The notes: a model not told the origin generated them from the letters alone. Shown: positions 17,656 to 28,000, counted from the stretch's first letter. The stretch is 64,000 nucleotides of DNA from Ochrobactrum chromiisoli (GCF_026241335.1 NZ_JAPHAV010000010.1:1-64000); one strand, 5' to 3'. Translations and numbers: made by a program.

Positions 17656-18474
17656 TTACGCGGCAGGGATAGCCTCTTTCAGGCTGGAGTTAACCACTTC
17701 CAGCGCCTGCGCATGGCAACGCTCATCACCAGCCGCAAGAATGGTGCCGTTGCTGGCTAAAGTCAGCGGTTGACCCTGCCAGTCTGTAATTTTTCCACCC
17801 GCGCCTTCGATAATCGGACGATAAGGCGCAAAATCGTAAATCTGTTGCCCTGCATCGATGGCAAGATCCGTACGCCCTTCAGCAAGTCTGCCATAATTGA
17901 GGCAAGCGCCACCGTAAACACGATTGGCGGTTTTGCGGCGCAGGGCATTCAGGGCAGGCAACTGGCCCGCTGACATATAATCCTGATTTGAATTGGTCAT
18001 AAGCGCAGTTGCGAGGCTCTCACAGGGGCGGCATCTTACTGCCTGATCATTGAGGCGTGTGTTTTGCCCAGTCGCACCGATCCAGCGTGTGCCGAGCACA
18101 GGATTATCGATCACGCCGACCTGTGGCACGCCATCAATCGCAAGCGCGATCAGTGTTCCCCACACCGGAATACCGACGATGAAGGGGGCGGTGCCGTCGA
18201 TTGGATCAAGAATCCATACATGCGATGCTTGTGTATCGACGCTGCCTTCTTCTTCACCGATGATGCCATGATGCGGATATTGTTTGCGAATTTCTACGCG
18301 CAGACGATGTTCTATGGCGCGATCGTACTTCGTCACTAAACTGCGATCCGGCTTCACCTCGATATCTGAAGCTGAATTTTCGCTGCCGGACAGTTCATTG
18401 GCTAGTGTTTCACGCGCTATGTCCGCCAAAGCGGCAGCGAAGCCAACAAAATTGCCCAATTCTGACGACGACAT
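17656..18474 (-). CDS. Inositol-monophosphatase-family phosphatase
   Basis: A 272-residue Mg-dependent phosphatase of the IMPase superfamily. The motifs appear in order: GIIGEEEGS (metal-binding Glu pair), WILDPIDGTAPFIVGIPVWG (the DPIDGT loop) and the C-terminal YDFAPYRPIIEGAGG. In the last, the usual WDxA catalytic motif reads YDFA, a variant also seen in histidinol-phosphatase-like members. The start is ATG 18474, preceded by GGGGAAA; a TTG 15 nt upstream is unlikely. It is the first gene of the leftward operon with the Afu-class importer, so it probably dephosphorylates the imported monoester. The substrate is unknown. Confidence 0.85.
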   Translation of the reverse strand: MSSSELGNFVGFAAALADIARETLANELSGSENSASDIEVKPDRSLVTKYDRAIEHRLRVEIRKQYPHHGIIGEEEGSVDTQASHVWILDPIDGTAPFIVGIPVWGTLIALAIDGVPQVGVIDNPVLGTRWIGATGQNTRLNDQAVRCRPCESLATALMTNSNQDYMSAGQLPALNALRRKTANRVYGGACLNYGRLAEGRTDLAIDAGQQIYDFAPYRPIIEGAGGKITDWQGQPLTLASNGTILAAGDERCHAQALEVVNSSLKEAIPAA

Positions 18475-18593
18475 AATAAATTTCCCCAACGCCTCTTATA
18501 TAAAGCTAGCAACAAATAAAAAATGTGGCAATAGTTGGCATATGTGTTTTTTTGTGTTTTTTGATGTGTCAAGCAAAACGAACGGATTGGATC

Positions 18594-19379
18594 ATGTGGC
18601 AGGACGAGCGGCATAAGAAAATTCTGGATTATCTCACGGCTTTCGGTCGCGTCTCAATTGACCAGATCACAGAGGAAATGAGCGTTTCGCGCGAAACCAT
18701 CCGTCGCGACCTTATGGAGCTTGAACTGGCAGGTAAACTAAAGCGTGTCCGCGGTGGTGCCGTTTCACTGGCCAAGGAAGATACTGATTATTATGTGCGC
18801 ATCAAACAAAGACTGTTCGAAAAACAAGCCATTGCGCTGGAGGCGCTTAATCTGCTTTCCAATGACATGACTGTATTCATTGATGCGGGTACCACAACAA
18901 CTGTGATGGCAGAGGTATTGGCCAATCATCATAATCTGACTGGTCTCAATATTCTTACCAATTCGATTGATGTGGCGCGTTTACTATCGGGTAAAGAAAG
19001 CGACACCTATCACCGTTATAAGGTGCATCTGCTTTCTGGTGATGTGCGCCAAGATCCTCTCGAAACCTGGGGCGCATCAACCATCAATGATATTTATCGC
19101 TATCGTGCGGATGTGGCGTTGTTAGCCCCTTGGGGCATTGATCCAGAGCTTGGCGCGATGAACCATTTTATCCATGGTGCGGAAATAGCAAGAGCCATGG
19201 TACGCAACTCAGCAAAGACTATTATCCTTGCTGATCATTCCAAAATCAGCGCGCCAGCCCGTTCCGTCTTTTGTACAATTGACGAAATTTCACATTTGAT
19301 CGTCGACAGAAAGGCGCGGGAAATGCCTGAATTTTCTGCTTTGGAAAAAGCGATGACGAGTGTCATTGTAAGCAAATAA
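18594..19379 (+). CDS. DeoR/GlpR-family transcriptional regulator
   Basis: A 261-residue DeoR-type repressor. The N-terminal helix-turn-helix includes VSIDQITEEMSVSRETIRRDL and is followed by the family's LKRVRGGAV segment. The effector domain has the sugar-phosphate-site motifs FIDAGTTTTVMAE and ILTNS near residues 95-125. Such regulators usually respond to phosphorylated sugars. It is divergent from the phosphatase-importer operon across a 119-bp gap and most likely represses it. I choose ATG 18594, which puts the helix-turn-helix at the normal distance; the frame stays open upstream. Confidence 0.87.
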   Translation: MWQDERHKKILDYLTAFGRVSIDQITEEMSVSRETIRRDLMELELAGKLKRVRGGAVSLAKEDTDYYVRIKQRLFEKQAIALEALNLLSNDMTVFIDAGTTTTVMAEVLANHHNLTGLNILTNSIDVARLLSGKESDTYHRYKVHLLSGDVRQDPLETWGASTINDIYRYRADVALLAPWGIDPELGAMNHFIHGAEIARAMVRNSAKTIILADHSKISAPARSVFCTIDEISHLIVDRKAREMPEFSALEKAMTSVIVSK

Positions 19380-19452
19380 TCGTTATGAGTTGCCTATTAA
19401 CGATGAAATGGCGCTATCATAATGCCATTTCCAGAATACTGGTTGCAGATAA

Positions 19453-19809
19453 ATGTTCACGCTTAGGCAGTTACGTTATTTTATCGCATGTGCTGAGCAG
19501 GGCTCTGTTACGCGTGCTGCGCAATCGCTATTAATTTCCCAATCGTCAATTACAGAGGCAATCAAAGAGCTTGAAGCAGATCTCAACGTCACACTTTTCG
19601 AGCGGCATCCACGCGGCTTGATCGTTACCCATAGTGGCCATCAGTTTATGCGTCATGCGACCAAGATATTGGCTGATGTCTCCGATGCGCGGCGTTCGTT
19701 TTCAAGTAAACAAGTCGCAGAAAAGAGAACATTGCATCTCGGCGTCACGTCACTGGTTGCGGGCTACGTTCTGTCTGATCTGTTGGCACGCTATCGCAGG
19801 GCAAGTCCA
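19453..19809 (+). pseudogene. LysR-family regulator, N-terminal fragment
   Basis: The first 119 codons are a good LysR-type N-terminus: MFTLRQLRYFIACAEQGSVTRAAQ, the helix-turn-helix QSSITEAIKELEADL and the start of the effector domain (HLGVTSLVAGYVLSDLLARYRRASP). At about 19810 similarity stops and the frame runs on into unrelated sequence to a stop at 19920. The effector domain is therefore missing. In another frame the sequence after the junction codes for the end of a short-chain dehydrogenase, showing a deletion or rearrangement joined the two. It is unlikely to be functional. Confidence 0.8.
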
Positions 19810-20101
19810 ATCCGCAGTCATGGGCTTTACGCGCGTACTCGCACAAGAAGTTGGAATCTACGGGATTGCGGCAAACTGCATCTGTTCAGGCATTATTCTC
19901 ACCGATATGGGCCGTGTTAATCTCGGCGATATTCCGTTCATTGTTTATGCACTCCATGACAAGCGCGGGAAATCGACGGGGATGAAGATGGTGCATATCA
20001 AGTTGCATAATGCGCCGGATGGGCATTTCTTCATGCATCCACGTGCGCGGCCAACGCACCATATCGTTCCAGATATGGATGTAGCAAAAAGCCAGAAATA
20101 G
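19810..20101 (+). pseudogene. Short-chain dehydrogenase C-terminal fragment and unidentified tail
   Basis: In the frame ending at 20101 the sequence SAVMGFTRVLAQEVGIYGI then AANCICSGIILTDMGRVN matches the back half of a classical SDR enzyme, in the region after the active-site YxxxK. The catalytic residues and Rossmann motif are absent. After about 19930 the SDR match ends and a further 57 codons (MKMVHIKLHNAPDGHFF and onwards) are of no family I recognise. They may be a third fragment. Confidence 0.65.
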
Positions 20102-20151
20102 TATCGTAAAGCTTTTGGGCTCATTCCAATACTATGACGGTCCGTGAAAAA

Positions 20152-20185
20152 GCATCCCGAAAACTGGAAACTGTTTTCGGGATGC
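20152..20185. repeat. Intergenic hairpin repeat
   Basis: A 13-bp perfect inverted repeat, GCATCCCGAAAAC (20152-20164) with GTTTTCGGGATGC (20173-20185), encloses an 8-nt loop. The arms match the style of the degenerate copy at 2720-2744. Similar extragenic palindromes are abundant in Rhizobiales. It lacks a clean T-run, so I class it as a repeat and not a terminator, although it could still act on mRNA ends. Confidence 0.7.
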
Positions 20186-20319
20186 GAATTAATCAAGTTT
20201 TTCATTGCCGGATTTTTTTTCCGATAATTCATTGATAGTTATAGCTCTGGCGGTTATTCCTTTCATGAAGGTTTCTGCGAAGCAGAACATTAAAAATCAG
20301 CGTCTAAGGGGAGTAAAAA

Positions 20320-21468
20320 GTGTCTTTTATCTCAACAGTCGTTCCATTTCTTTCGGACGTGTCAACCTATCAGATCCCCCACGATGTATGGTTTGCATGT
20401 ACGGCTCTTTTGTTCCGCGATGCTGGTGGTGGTGCCTATGCAGGACGTACGATGGAACTGTCGATGGAGCTGCCATACGTGGTCGCCAGTATCCCGAAAG
20501 GCCACCAGTTCTCATCAGTGGTTGATGGTCACGATCCTTTGGAGTTTCAGAGCAAATACGGGATTTTTGCGATTGCTGTTCCAAATGGAAGCATCGCTGA
20601 TCTCAAAATTGTCGAGGGTCTGAATGAAGCCGGTCTGACTTTCAGCGTGCTTGCTTTCGCAGGTGCATCAGGGCCTGCCGATAATGCGGCCAAGACAAAA
20701 GCAATGCTTGCGGCAATTGATCTTGGCGCATGGACACTGGCGCAGTTCGCGACAGCCGCTGAAGTAAAAGCAGCATTGACTGAAAACACAGTGATTTTGA
20801 CGTCACTCGTACCGTTACACGGTGCAAAAACGCCTTTCCATTTTGTGGTGCATGATCGCACTGGCAAATCGATCGTCATTGAGTTTTCGAGTGATCGGCA
20901 GAATGTGTATGACAACCCTGTCGGGGTGATGACCAACGGGCCCGAGTTCACATGGCATTTGACCAATCTTAACAATTATACGTTCCTGAATAATCTTGAT
21001 CAGTCGACAGGCAAGTTTGGGGACTTGCAGGTTTCGCAGCCGGATTCAGGGATTGCAACGGCTGGATTGCCGGCTTCCAATACATCCGTGGGACGTTTTG
21101 TGCGCGCTGCTTATTATTCAACCTTTGCAGAAAAAACTGCGCCAGAAAAAGCAATCCGTGCGCTTGGCCATATCATGAATAACTTTGATCGTCCGCGCGG
21201 CATCACTATTGATCCTCCGCAGTCGGGTGGACTGGATATTGAAGGTTTCTCAGCGACAGGTGGTCAGGAATACAAAACCGAATATACGTCATGGACGGTG
21301 CTTGGCGATCTGACCAACAATGACTTCTATGTGCGCACATATGATGCAATCAATTTTATCAAGTTTGATCTGAATCGCCTTTTTGCGCAGGGGGACCTTA
21401 AGGTTGCGCCACTGGATAAAATCTCATCAATAGACACGCTTGATGCAACGGATATGCTGCTCAAGTAG
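20320..21468 (+). CDS. Choloylglycine hydrolase / linear amide C-N hydrolase
   Basis: A 382-residue Ntn-hydrolase of the conjugated-bile-salt hydrolase/penicillin V acylase family. The presumed nucleophile is Cys27 in WFACTALLFRDAGG, followed by the family's YAGRTMEL (Arg/Asp-type pocket), MTNGPEFTWHLTNLNNY and the late Asn/Arg region. A Brucella homologue is known to hydrolyse bile salts and aid oral infection. The start is GTG 20320, with AAGGGGAG 8 nt before it. The Cys must become N-terminal, yet the 26 residues before it do not look like a classical signal peptide. Autoprocessing or a diverged export signal would be needed. Confidence 0.83.
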   Translation: MSFISTVVPFLSDVSTYQIPHDVWFACTALLFRDAGGGAYAGRTMELSMELPYVVASIPKGHQFSSVVDGHDPLEFQSKYGIFAIAVPNGSIADLKIVEGLNEAGLTFSVLAFAGASGPADNAAKTKAMLAAIDLGAWTLAQFATAAEVKAALTENTVILTSLVPLHGAKTPFHFVVHDRTGKSIVIEFSSDRQNVYDNPVGVMTNGPEFTWHLTNLNNYTFLNNLDQSTGKFGDLQVSQPDSGIATAGLPASNTSVGRFVRAAYYSTFAEKTAPEKAIRALGHIMNNFDRPRGITIDPPQSGGLDIEGFSATGGQEYKTEYTSWTVLGDLTNNDFYVRTYDAINFIKFDLNRLFAQGDLKVAPLDKISSIDTLDATDMLLK

Positions 21469-21539
21469 CAGTATCAATCAGATTACCGATTAATCATCGG
21501 CATTAATCGGTAGCGCAAACAATAGAGCGCCGTTCCGGC

Positions 21540-21662
21540 TCAATCCGCTTGGCGCTCTTGGAGCATTTTCTGCTTTGATTGAATCATTGGAAATGCTCTA
21601 TCTTTTTGTTTTCACGCATTATCCCGCGCAAACCGCTTCGCGCTTTTGCTGGAAATGCTCTC
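21540..21662. repeat. Composite intergenic repeat
   Basis: This gap holds a low-complexity intergenic element built from GGAGCATTTTCTG, a GATTGAATCATTGGAAATGC segment and ACGCATTATCCCGCGCAAACC followed by GCTTCGCGCTTTTGCTGGAA. Shorter relatives of parts of it occur at about 23798-23832, 28648-28680 and 36392-36428. It is non-coding. Confidence 0.6.
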
Positions 21663-21701
21663 AATCCGCTCTACGACGATAAAAACGAAGTGTTGTAATT
21701 C

Positions 21702-23660
21702 ATGGCATATCAACCGGCGCAATGGTTACGCAATCTGGCTCAGATTTCGCCCGCGCCTTATTGGCCGTGGCGACATTCGCTGCGATTGACTTTGCTAACC
21801 ACTGTGCCGATGAGCATCGGCTTTTTGACTGGGCATGTTGTGCCGGCAATGCTCGTTTGTCTGGGTGGCCTGCTTACGGGCATAAGTGAAAAGAACGATC
21901 CTTATCTTGCCCGGTTTCGCCGCATGCTTATCACGACCCCTATGGGGATGAGCGGTTATCTCATGGGTTCGCTGATTGGCGGTCACGGTATTGCGACAAT
22001 TGCAGGTGTTGTGGTGGTTGCGTTGCTGTCGGGCTTGATCAGTGGCTATGGCGCAGCGGTTTCGGCTGGTGCTCTTCAAATGCTCGTTATGACCATTGTG
22101 GCGGCACATGTTCATTCGACAGCGTCAGTCTGGCTGATGCCATCGCTTTTTGCCAGCGGCGCAGCCTTTGCCGCCACTTTGCTTGCAGTCGAAGCACTTG
22201 TGAGTCCCAAGAGACCGGAGCGTGAGATCGTATCAGGCCTGCTTGACGCACTGGCTAATCTTGCACGGACCCTCATCCAGGCAAGGCCAGGTGACACCAG
22301 TGTTGAAACGGCTATTCGCGATGTCCATAATGCGCAGTCAAAAGCATATGCAGCCCTGATGCATAATCAGCTTCAGGCGGATGGGCGTTCGGTTGCCAGA
22401 GACTGGAGCGCGAATATTCTTTCCATAACGGATCGGATAGCCGCTCTTTTAAGTGCATCCTCCGACAACACCACTCTATTGAAATACGTTGCGGATCGAT
22501 TGGAATTTCTGGCGAAAGCGATCATGTATAAGGCCGCGCCGAACCCGATGCAGATTGATAGTCAGAACAATAATCCGCTGATGTATAATGTCTCGCAGTT
22601 ATCCGACATTATATGGTCACCTAAGCAATCTGCCCAATCACTTTCTCTGCTGCATTTATTTTCGCTTGATCGCTCTAAGCCGGGTTTCAGTTTTTCCCGA
22701 TTGAAGGCTCGATTGCTGCTGGGGCCTGAAGTTGTGGGTGCTGCGATCCGGCTTGCAATCTGCATGTTGATCGCGATGGTGGCTGAGTTTACAGCGCCCG
22801 GTTATCGTTCTTATTGGATACCGCTTTCCGTGGCCGTTATTCTAAAGCCGGATTTTGGATCGGTTTTTGTGCGGGCGGTGCAGCGAAGTGCAGGGACATT
22901 TATTGGCGTATTGATTGCGACGGCGATCTTTATGATCTTGCCGAAGGATTTTTATCTGGTTTTTGTGATCGCAATTCTGAGCGCTGTTATGCCGTGGGCG
23001 GCGCTTAAAGGGTATGCTTTGCAATGCACTTTCCTGACACCGCTGATACTTATCCTGATGGATTTGATCGTGGCGGGCCCGACTGTCAATTATGGGGTCC
23101 AGCGTCTTACCGATACAGTACTTGGCGCGGGCATAGTTCTGGTTTTTGGTTATCTCATTTGGCCAAAATCGATAGATAAATCAATTAAGTCCAACTTCTC
23201 CAAAGCTCTTGTGATGATTGCAGATTATCTGCGCAGTACCGCTTTGAATTCAACGGATACAGCTGATGCCGCGCCTCAAATTTTTGATCAAAGCGCGATA
23301 AAACGGCATGCCGCTTACAGCGCATTGTCCAATTTGCGCGTTCAACTTCAGCGTTCAACCTCAGAGCCTCCGCCTGCGAGTACGGAAGCGCTGGCATGGT
23401 TGCCGGCAATTGCCACTGCCGACAGAATATGCGAGTGCGTTACCAATTACGCTCTTGTCAGTGACAGTGGCGATAGAACATCAGATTCTGAAATCGCCAG
23501 TGAGTTAGCAGATATGCTGGAGGGGATTGCCAATCCAAAGGATGGCGAGGTCAGTCAATGGGATGAGCTTGATAAGCTTCATCAACGTATACATGACGGC
23601 GGTGTAGATAAATCTTTGGTAGACCTGTATGAAAATTTACTAAAAATAAAAGGCATATAG
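21702..23660 (+). CDS. FUSC-family inner-membrane protein (fusaric-acid-resistance/YccS-like)
   Basis: A 652-residue membrane protein. Two clusters of hydrophobic segments (about residues 25-170 and 345-495) flank a long soluble helical stretch, and a second soluble region ends the protein. The layout matches the FUSC/YccS/AaeB-like proteins. The second cluster includes the FUSC-typical YWIPLSVAVILKPDFGSVF and RSAGTFIGVLIATA. Members are linked to efflux of aromatic acids such as fusaric acid. No membrane-fusion partner gene lies next to it, and no good ribosome site precedes the ATG, so expression level and partners are uncertain. Confidence 0.82.
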   Translation: MAYQPAQWLRNLAQISPAPYWPWRHSLRLTLLTTVPMSIGFLTGHVVPAMLVCLGGLLTGISEKNDPYLARFRRMLITTPMGMSGYLMGSLIGGHGIATIAGVVVVALLSGLISGYGAAVSAGALQMLVMTIVAAHVHSTASVWLMPSLFASGAAFAATLLAVEALVSPKRPEREIVSGLLDALANLARTLIQARPGDTSVETAIRDVHNAQSKAYAALMHNQLQADGRSVARDWSANILSITDRIAALLSASSDNTTLLKYVADRLEFLAKAIMYKAAPNPMQIDSQNNNPLMYNVSQLSDIIWSPKQSAQSLSLLHLFSLDRSKPGFSFSRLKARLLLGPEVVGAAIRLAICMLIAMVAEFTAPGYRSYWIPLSVAVILKPDFGSVFVRAVQRSAGTFIGVLIATAIFMILPKDFYLVFVIAILSAVMPWAALKGYALQCTFLTPLILILMDLIVAGPTVNYGVQRLTDTVLGAGIVLVFGYLIWPKSIDKSIKSNFSKALVMIADYLRSTALNSTDTADAAPQIFDQSAIKRHAAYSALSNLRVQLQRSTSEPPPASTEALAWLPAIATADRICECVTNYALVSDSGDRTSDSEIASELADMLEGIANPKDGEVSQWDELDKLHQRIHDGGVDKSLVDLYENLLKIKGI

Positions 23661-23916
23661 GGACGCCAGAAGAGTTTGATCAATCTGTAAGGCTAAAATG
23701 CTGGTCTTTATTTTTTGAATTGTTGCTTCCTTCAACGATTTTGACTAAAGACCAGAATTTTAATCACAATTTTATTTGATCAAGAGATGATCAACCTGTT
23801 TTTACGCACTACCCAACGCAAAACCCATCCCCGTACCAACAGCCTGTTCCGGCTTACATTCCCTTTCATAATTGGCGTTCACGTTCGGTTGCTTACAGTG
23901 CAATCCAGAAGTGCCC

Positions 23917-24747
23917 TTATGATGAGAGGATTACCGGGATGTTGGCTTGCTCAAGTATACTGGATAAATTCGGGGACGGTCTCTCATTTGTGATGACCGT
24001 TGTAATGTCGTAAACTGAACCGAGTTTCACCATGGCGCGTTTGCCAAATTTCGAGCTGTCTACTGCGAGCAGTTTGTGCGCAGCCTGTCGGAGAGCTGCC
24101 GAAACGACAGCTACTTCTGTGTGATCGTCGTCGCAAAGGTCGCCGTCATCATCGACGCCACTGACGGAAATGATTGCATAGTCAAACTTGAAGCGCCGGA
24201 TGAAATCCGGCGTATCTTCCTGAAACATTCCACCATCGATAGGCCTTACGAAACCGCCGGGAACAGCGAGCGTGAAATCCGTTTTCTCACTAATAATGGC
24301 GGCTGATCGCAGGCTGTAAGTGACGATGTGTAGCTGTGTTTTGCCGATAAGCGCATTGGCAATGGCTTCGCATGTGGTGCCGGTGTCAAGAAAAATAGTG
24401 GCGTTGTCAGGAATGAGCGCCACAACAGCTTCGGCAATGCGCGCCTTCTCATCTGTTCTGTCATGTCTGCGCTGACGATAGGTTATCGGATCAAGCGGAG
24501 CGAGTTGCGATACGCCACCATGCAGCCTTCTGACTTTGCCCTGACGCTCCAGATCAGCAATGTCACGCCGCGCCGTCTGTGTGGTGACGCGGAATCGCCC
24601 GGCGATCTCTTCAAGAGAAACATAATGGCTGTTCTCAATCCATTGCAGCAGCATCTGCTGCCGTATTTCCTTCTTCGTGCCACCGGATCCAGAAAGTTCG
24701 CTCATGCTCGCCGTCGCATCCTTTTGCGGTTGGTTGCTCAGATCCAT
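23917..24747 (-). CDS. DeoR/GlpR-family transcriptional regulator
   Basis: A 276-residue DeoR-type regulator. After an unusual Ser/Gly-rich leader (about 28 residues) comes the helix-turn-helix VSLEEIAGRFRVTTQTARRDI with VRRLHGGV, then the effector domain with FLDTGTTCEAIANAL, IVTYSL and the late AVDSSKFGKRAMVKL motif. Its start could be the second Met (MSELSGSGG). It is divergent from the nuclease-type autotransporter at 25012. The gap between them contains two copies of a 20-bp imperfect palindrome, the likely operators for this protein. Confidence 0.87.
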   Translation of the reverse strand: MDLSNQPQKDATASMSELSGSGGTKKEIRQQMLLQWIENSHYVSLEEIAGRFRVTTQTARRDIADLERQGKVRRLHGGVSQLAPLDPITYRQRRHDRTDEKARIAEAVVALIPDNATIFLDTGTTCEAIANALIGKTQLHIVTYSLRSAAIISEKTDFTLAVPGGFVRPIDGGMFQEDTPDFIRRFKFDYAIISVSGVDDDGDLCDDDHTEVAVVSAALRQAAHKLLAVDSSKFGKRAMVKLGSVYDITTVITNERPSPNLSSILEQANIPVILSS

Positions 24748-24826
24748 CTGTCATTCTCGGGTTGAAATAGGCAAGGAAATTGTAGGGTTAGACAGCAAGC
24801 ATCTAACTGAATTGGTAGCAAATAAA

Positions 24827-24917
24827 AATGTAATATTAATGACATTTATTGTTCGAAAATATCAAAATCCCAATATCGAAATCCAGATGGCGAGAGAAAT
24901 GTAATAAAAGTGACATT
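24827..24917. promoter_or_regulatory. Paired 20-bp operator-like palindromes
   Basis: Two copies of a near-palindromic 20-mer, at 24827-24846 (AATGTAATATTAATGACATT) and 24898-24917 (AATGTAATAAAAGTGACATT), agree at 17 of 20 positions. They start 71 bp apart, close to a whole number of helical turns. Each has AATGT/ACATT ends in dyad symmetry. They lie between a DeoR-type regulator and the autotransporter gene, which suggests cooperative binding with looping by that regulator. Confidence 0.6.
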
Positions 24918-25011
24918 GAACTCTGTCATTTCAGCATCAGGTGACGTTGAATGATCAATTCAGCTGTCACAGTGATGGATGGGAAGAATTTTCCTAGAAA
25001 AGGACTGAGGG

Positions 25012-28000
25012 ATGGCACAGGGAACAACAAAGAGTAGCCGAAAATTTCTGGGTTTGACTGGACGGCTCTTATGTGGTGTCGCAATTGCAGGCATTGCCGC
25101 TGCTCCAGCACATGCCGCGGAAAACTATGACATTCGCGTCATGACGCTCAACATCTGGAATAAATTCAAGCAAAATCCGGAGTTGATAGCGGATTTCATG
25201 GCTGCCGCTAATTTCGATGTTCTTGGAATGCAGGAAGTCAATAACAGCACCTACGTCACCCGCATACCAGATTTTCTCGAAACTGCCGGTCGCGGTAAGT
25301 ATGGGAATGTGCAGGTCAGTGATGTAGGTATTATATCCCGTTTGCCGGGGTCCTTCGGTACAATTAATCTGGGAGGGACAACGCAAGGCCGCTACGTTAG
25401 CTATACCCAGCTTGATGCTCAAGGTTCCCGCCCGCAGACGATGATCGGTACGGTTCATCTCGATTACGCTGACAGCTCGAACAGTCGCGTTAGCGAAGCG
25501 AAAGCGCTCAATGACTGGGCGAAAGGTTCCACGCAGCCAATTATCGTGCTGGGTGATTTTAACGCGGGTGACGTTTCTGAGCGTGGCCTTCATCACGTTG
25601 ATGCGCAGATCCGGCTGATGCAGCAGTCAGACGGCAATACTTTTTATCGTGACCTGTCGCGGCAGTACGTTCTCAATGCCAACCAGTCGACGATGCGTGC
25701 AGTGATTCAGGACGCGTATCCCGGACAAAACATCGACAATCTGTCATGGAAGGAGTGGGGCGATGCTCTTTCTAGCGCCTATAAAGCAGGCAAGGATGTT
25801 GGTCTCTTAGAGGAAACCTACCCGGTTGATAACAACACGCCTGTTACGATGAATGTGCTCAAAAAGCAGTATATGCTGCTTCAGACCGATGCGATCCGCG
25901 AAGGTTTCAAGCCTCACGAACTTAATGATGGCAGCACCACATGGCCGTCGGCAGGCGAAGACGCGACCAATGTTTGGGCAAGCTGGGACCGCGCCAAAAT
26001 CGATCATTTCCTTGCTTCGCGACCGTTCGGCAAGTGGTACGCAATCGTCGATGATCCCAATGATCCTTATACAGGTGTGGTCAAGGATATCTTTGTTACC
26101 AGGCCGGATGGCACCAAGACACCAATTTCCGATCACGAGCCGGTCGCACATGATTTTCGCTGGGTTGGCCCACAGCTTCAAACCTATACAGAAAACGGCG
26201 CCAGCAAAACGCGTCTTGTCTGGGGGGCGGGAGCTTATGGTTTCGAAGACAAGAACAAAGAATTCATTCTTACCCGAAACAATCAGCGCACAGATCTTTA
26301 TCTCGGTCAGATTTCGGATGACGACGGCAAACCAATCATCGATGGTTTGACACTTGAAGAAAAGAAGACGCTGCTTAACTGCAACAGTACGGATGCACGT
26401 TTCCAGGAGGCAATCAAGGACTATTGCATTGATGATCACTCGTTCATCGGGGAAACAGCCGTAACCGACGGAGGGACGATCCTTGTCAATGAAGATGCAG
26501 CCTTGGGAAATGCTGATGCTCGTCTGCGCCTGATCAACGGTGGCTTGCGTATCACTGGTAGCGACATGAAAACACTTGATCGCACAGTGTCCCTTGAAGG
26601 GCTTGGCTGGATTGATATTGCTGACGCGAATAATCGCGTTACGCTGTTGCAGCAAGCCACGGGCGAAGGCGCTTTGCTCAAGCGCGGAGCCGGTACGCTG
26701 GTTCTCGGTGAGGCCAACAGCTATACGGGCGGTACTTTGGTTGAAGCTGGCATGCTTCAGGCTGGCGCTGCAGGCTCGTTTGTCAACAATACTGCCTTTG
26801 TTGTGAATGGCGGAAAGCTTGATCTCAACAATTTTGATGTGACCATGTCATCACTCACGGGCGAGGGCGGTGCTTTGAGCCTTGGCTCAGCAGCAGTGGC
26901 CATAAACCAGTCAGTCAATACGCGCTTCGACGGCGATATCGATGGTACAGGCAGTCTTAGCAAATCAGGCGCAGGTGTTTTGGTTCTGAACGGCGTCAAT
27001 ACTTATTCGGGTGGAACCACTGTGAAAGAGGGTGGGCTCATCATTGGCGATGCATCCCATTCCAATGCGTTCCTTGGCGGCATGGTCAGCGTGGAAAAAG
27101 GGGCTTATCTTGGCGGTGAAGGCATTGTCGGCGGACTTTATGCCGGAGCTGGCAGCGTCATTGCCCCTGGCAATTCCATTGGTACACTGAAGGTTGCTGG
27201 CGATCTGACATTTGATGCAGCAGCCACTTATGTCGCTGAAATCGACGCTTCCGGTAAAAGCGATCGTATCGATGTCAGTGGAACTGCAACGCTTGGCGGC
27301 GCAAAGGTCTATGTCGAAAAAGCAGCAGGCACCTATATGCCGGGTAAACGCTATATCATTTTGAGTGCTGAAGGCGGCATCATGGGCTCGTTTAGCGATT
27401 TCACTCAGAACATGCCATTTGTGGACCTTGGTTTGGCTTACGATGCTAACAAAGTTTACCTCGACATTGCTCGTAACGCTGTCGATTTCACTGCCCCAGC
27501 AAAGACAAGCAATCAGAAGTCTGTAGCGGTAACGGTCGAGGCTCTTGGCGCAGGTAATGCTGTTTACGATACGGTGGTCATGCAACAGAGCGCAGACGAT
27601 GCACGGCGCGCATTCAATGCGCTTTCAGGAGAAATCCACGCATCAACCAGAACTGCACTTATTAACGACAGCTCCATCATTCGCAATGCTGCTATGGATC
27701 GTATCGGCGCGGCCTTTGGCAGAGATGAAAATACGTCTGCTATTGCAACGGATGCGGATTCTGCGCAGCGCGCCGCAATTTGGGGGCAAGCGCTCGGTCA
27801 ATGGAGTGAAACCGGAGCCGATGGAAATGCTGGCAAGTTGAAGCAATCGACCGGCGGCTTTGTCGCTGGTTATGATGCAGAAGTCTTTGAAAACTGGAGA
27901 CTAGGCGCACTTGCGAGCTATAGTCGTACCAGTTTTGATGTGAATGATCGCAGCTCGTCGGGCCACAGCGACAATTATCATCTTGGTATTTATGGTGGTA

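Noticed and set aside
24827..24917. A CRISPR-like pair of repeats
   Set aside because: Only two copies, palindromic and in a promoter gap; operator sites explain them better.
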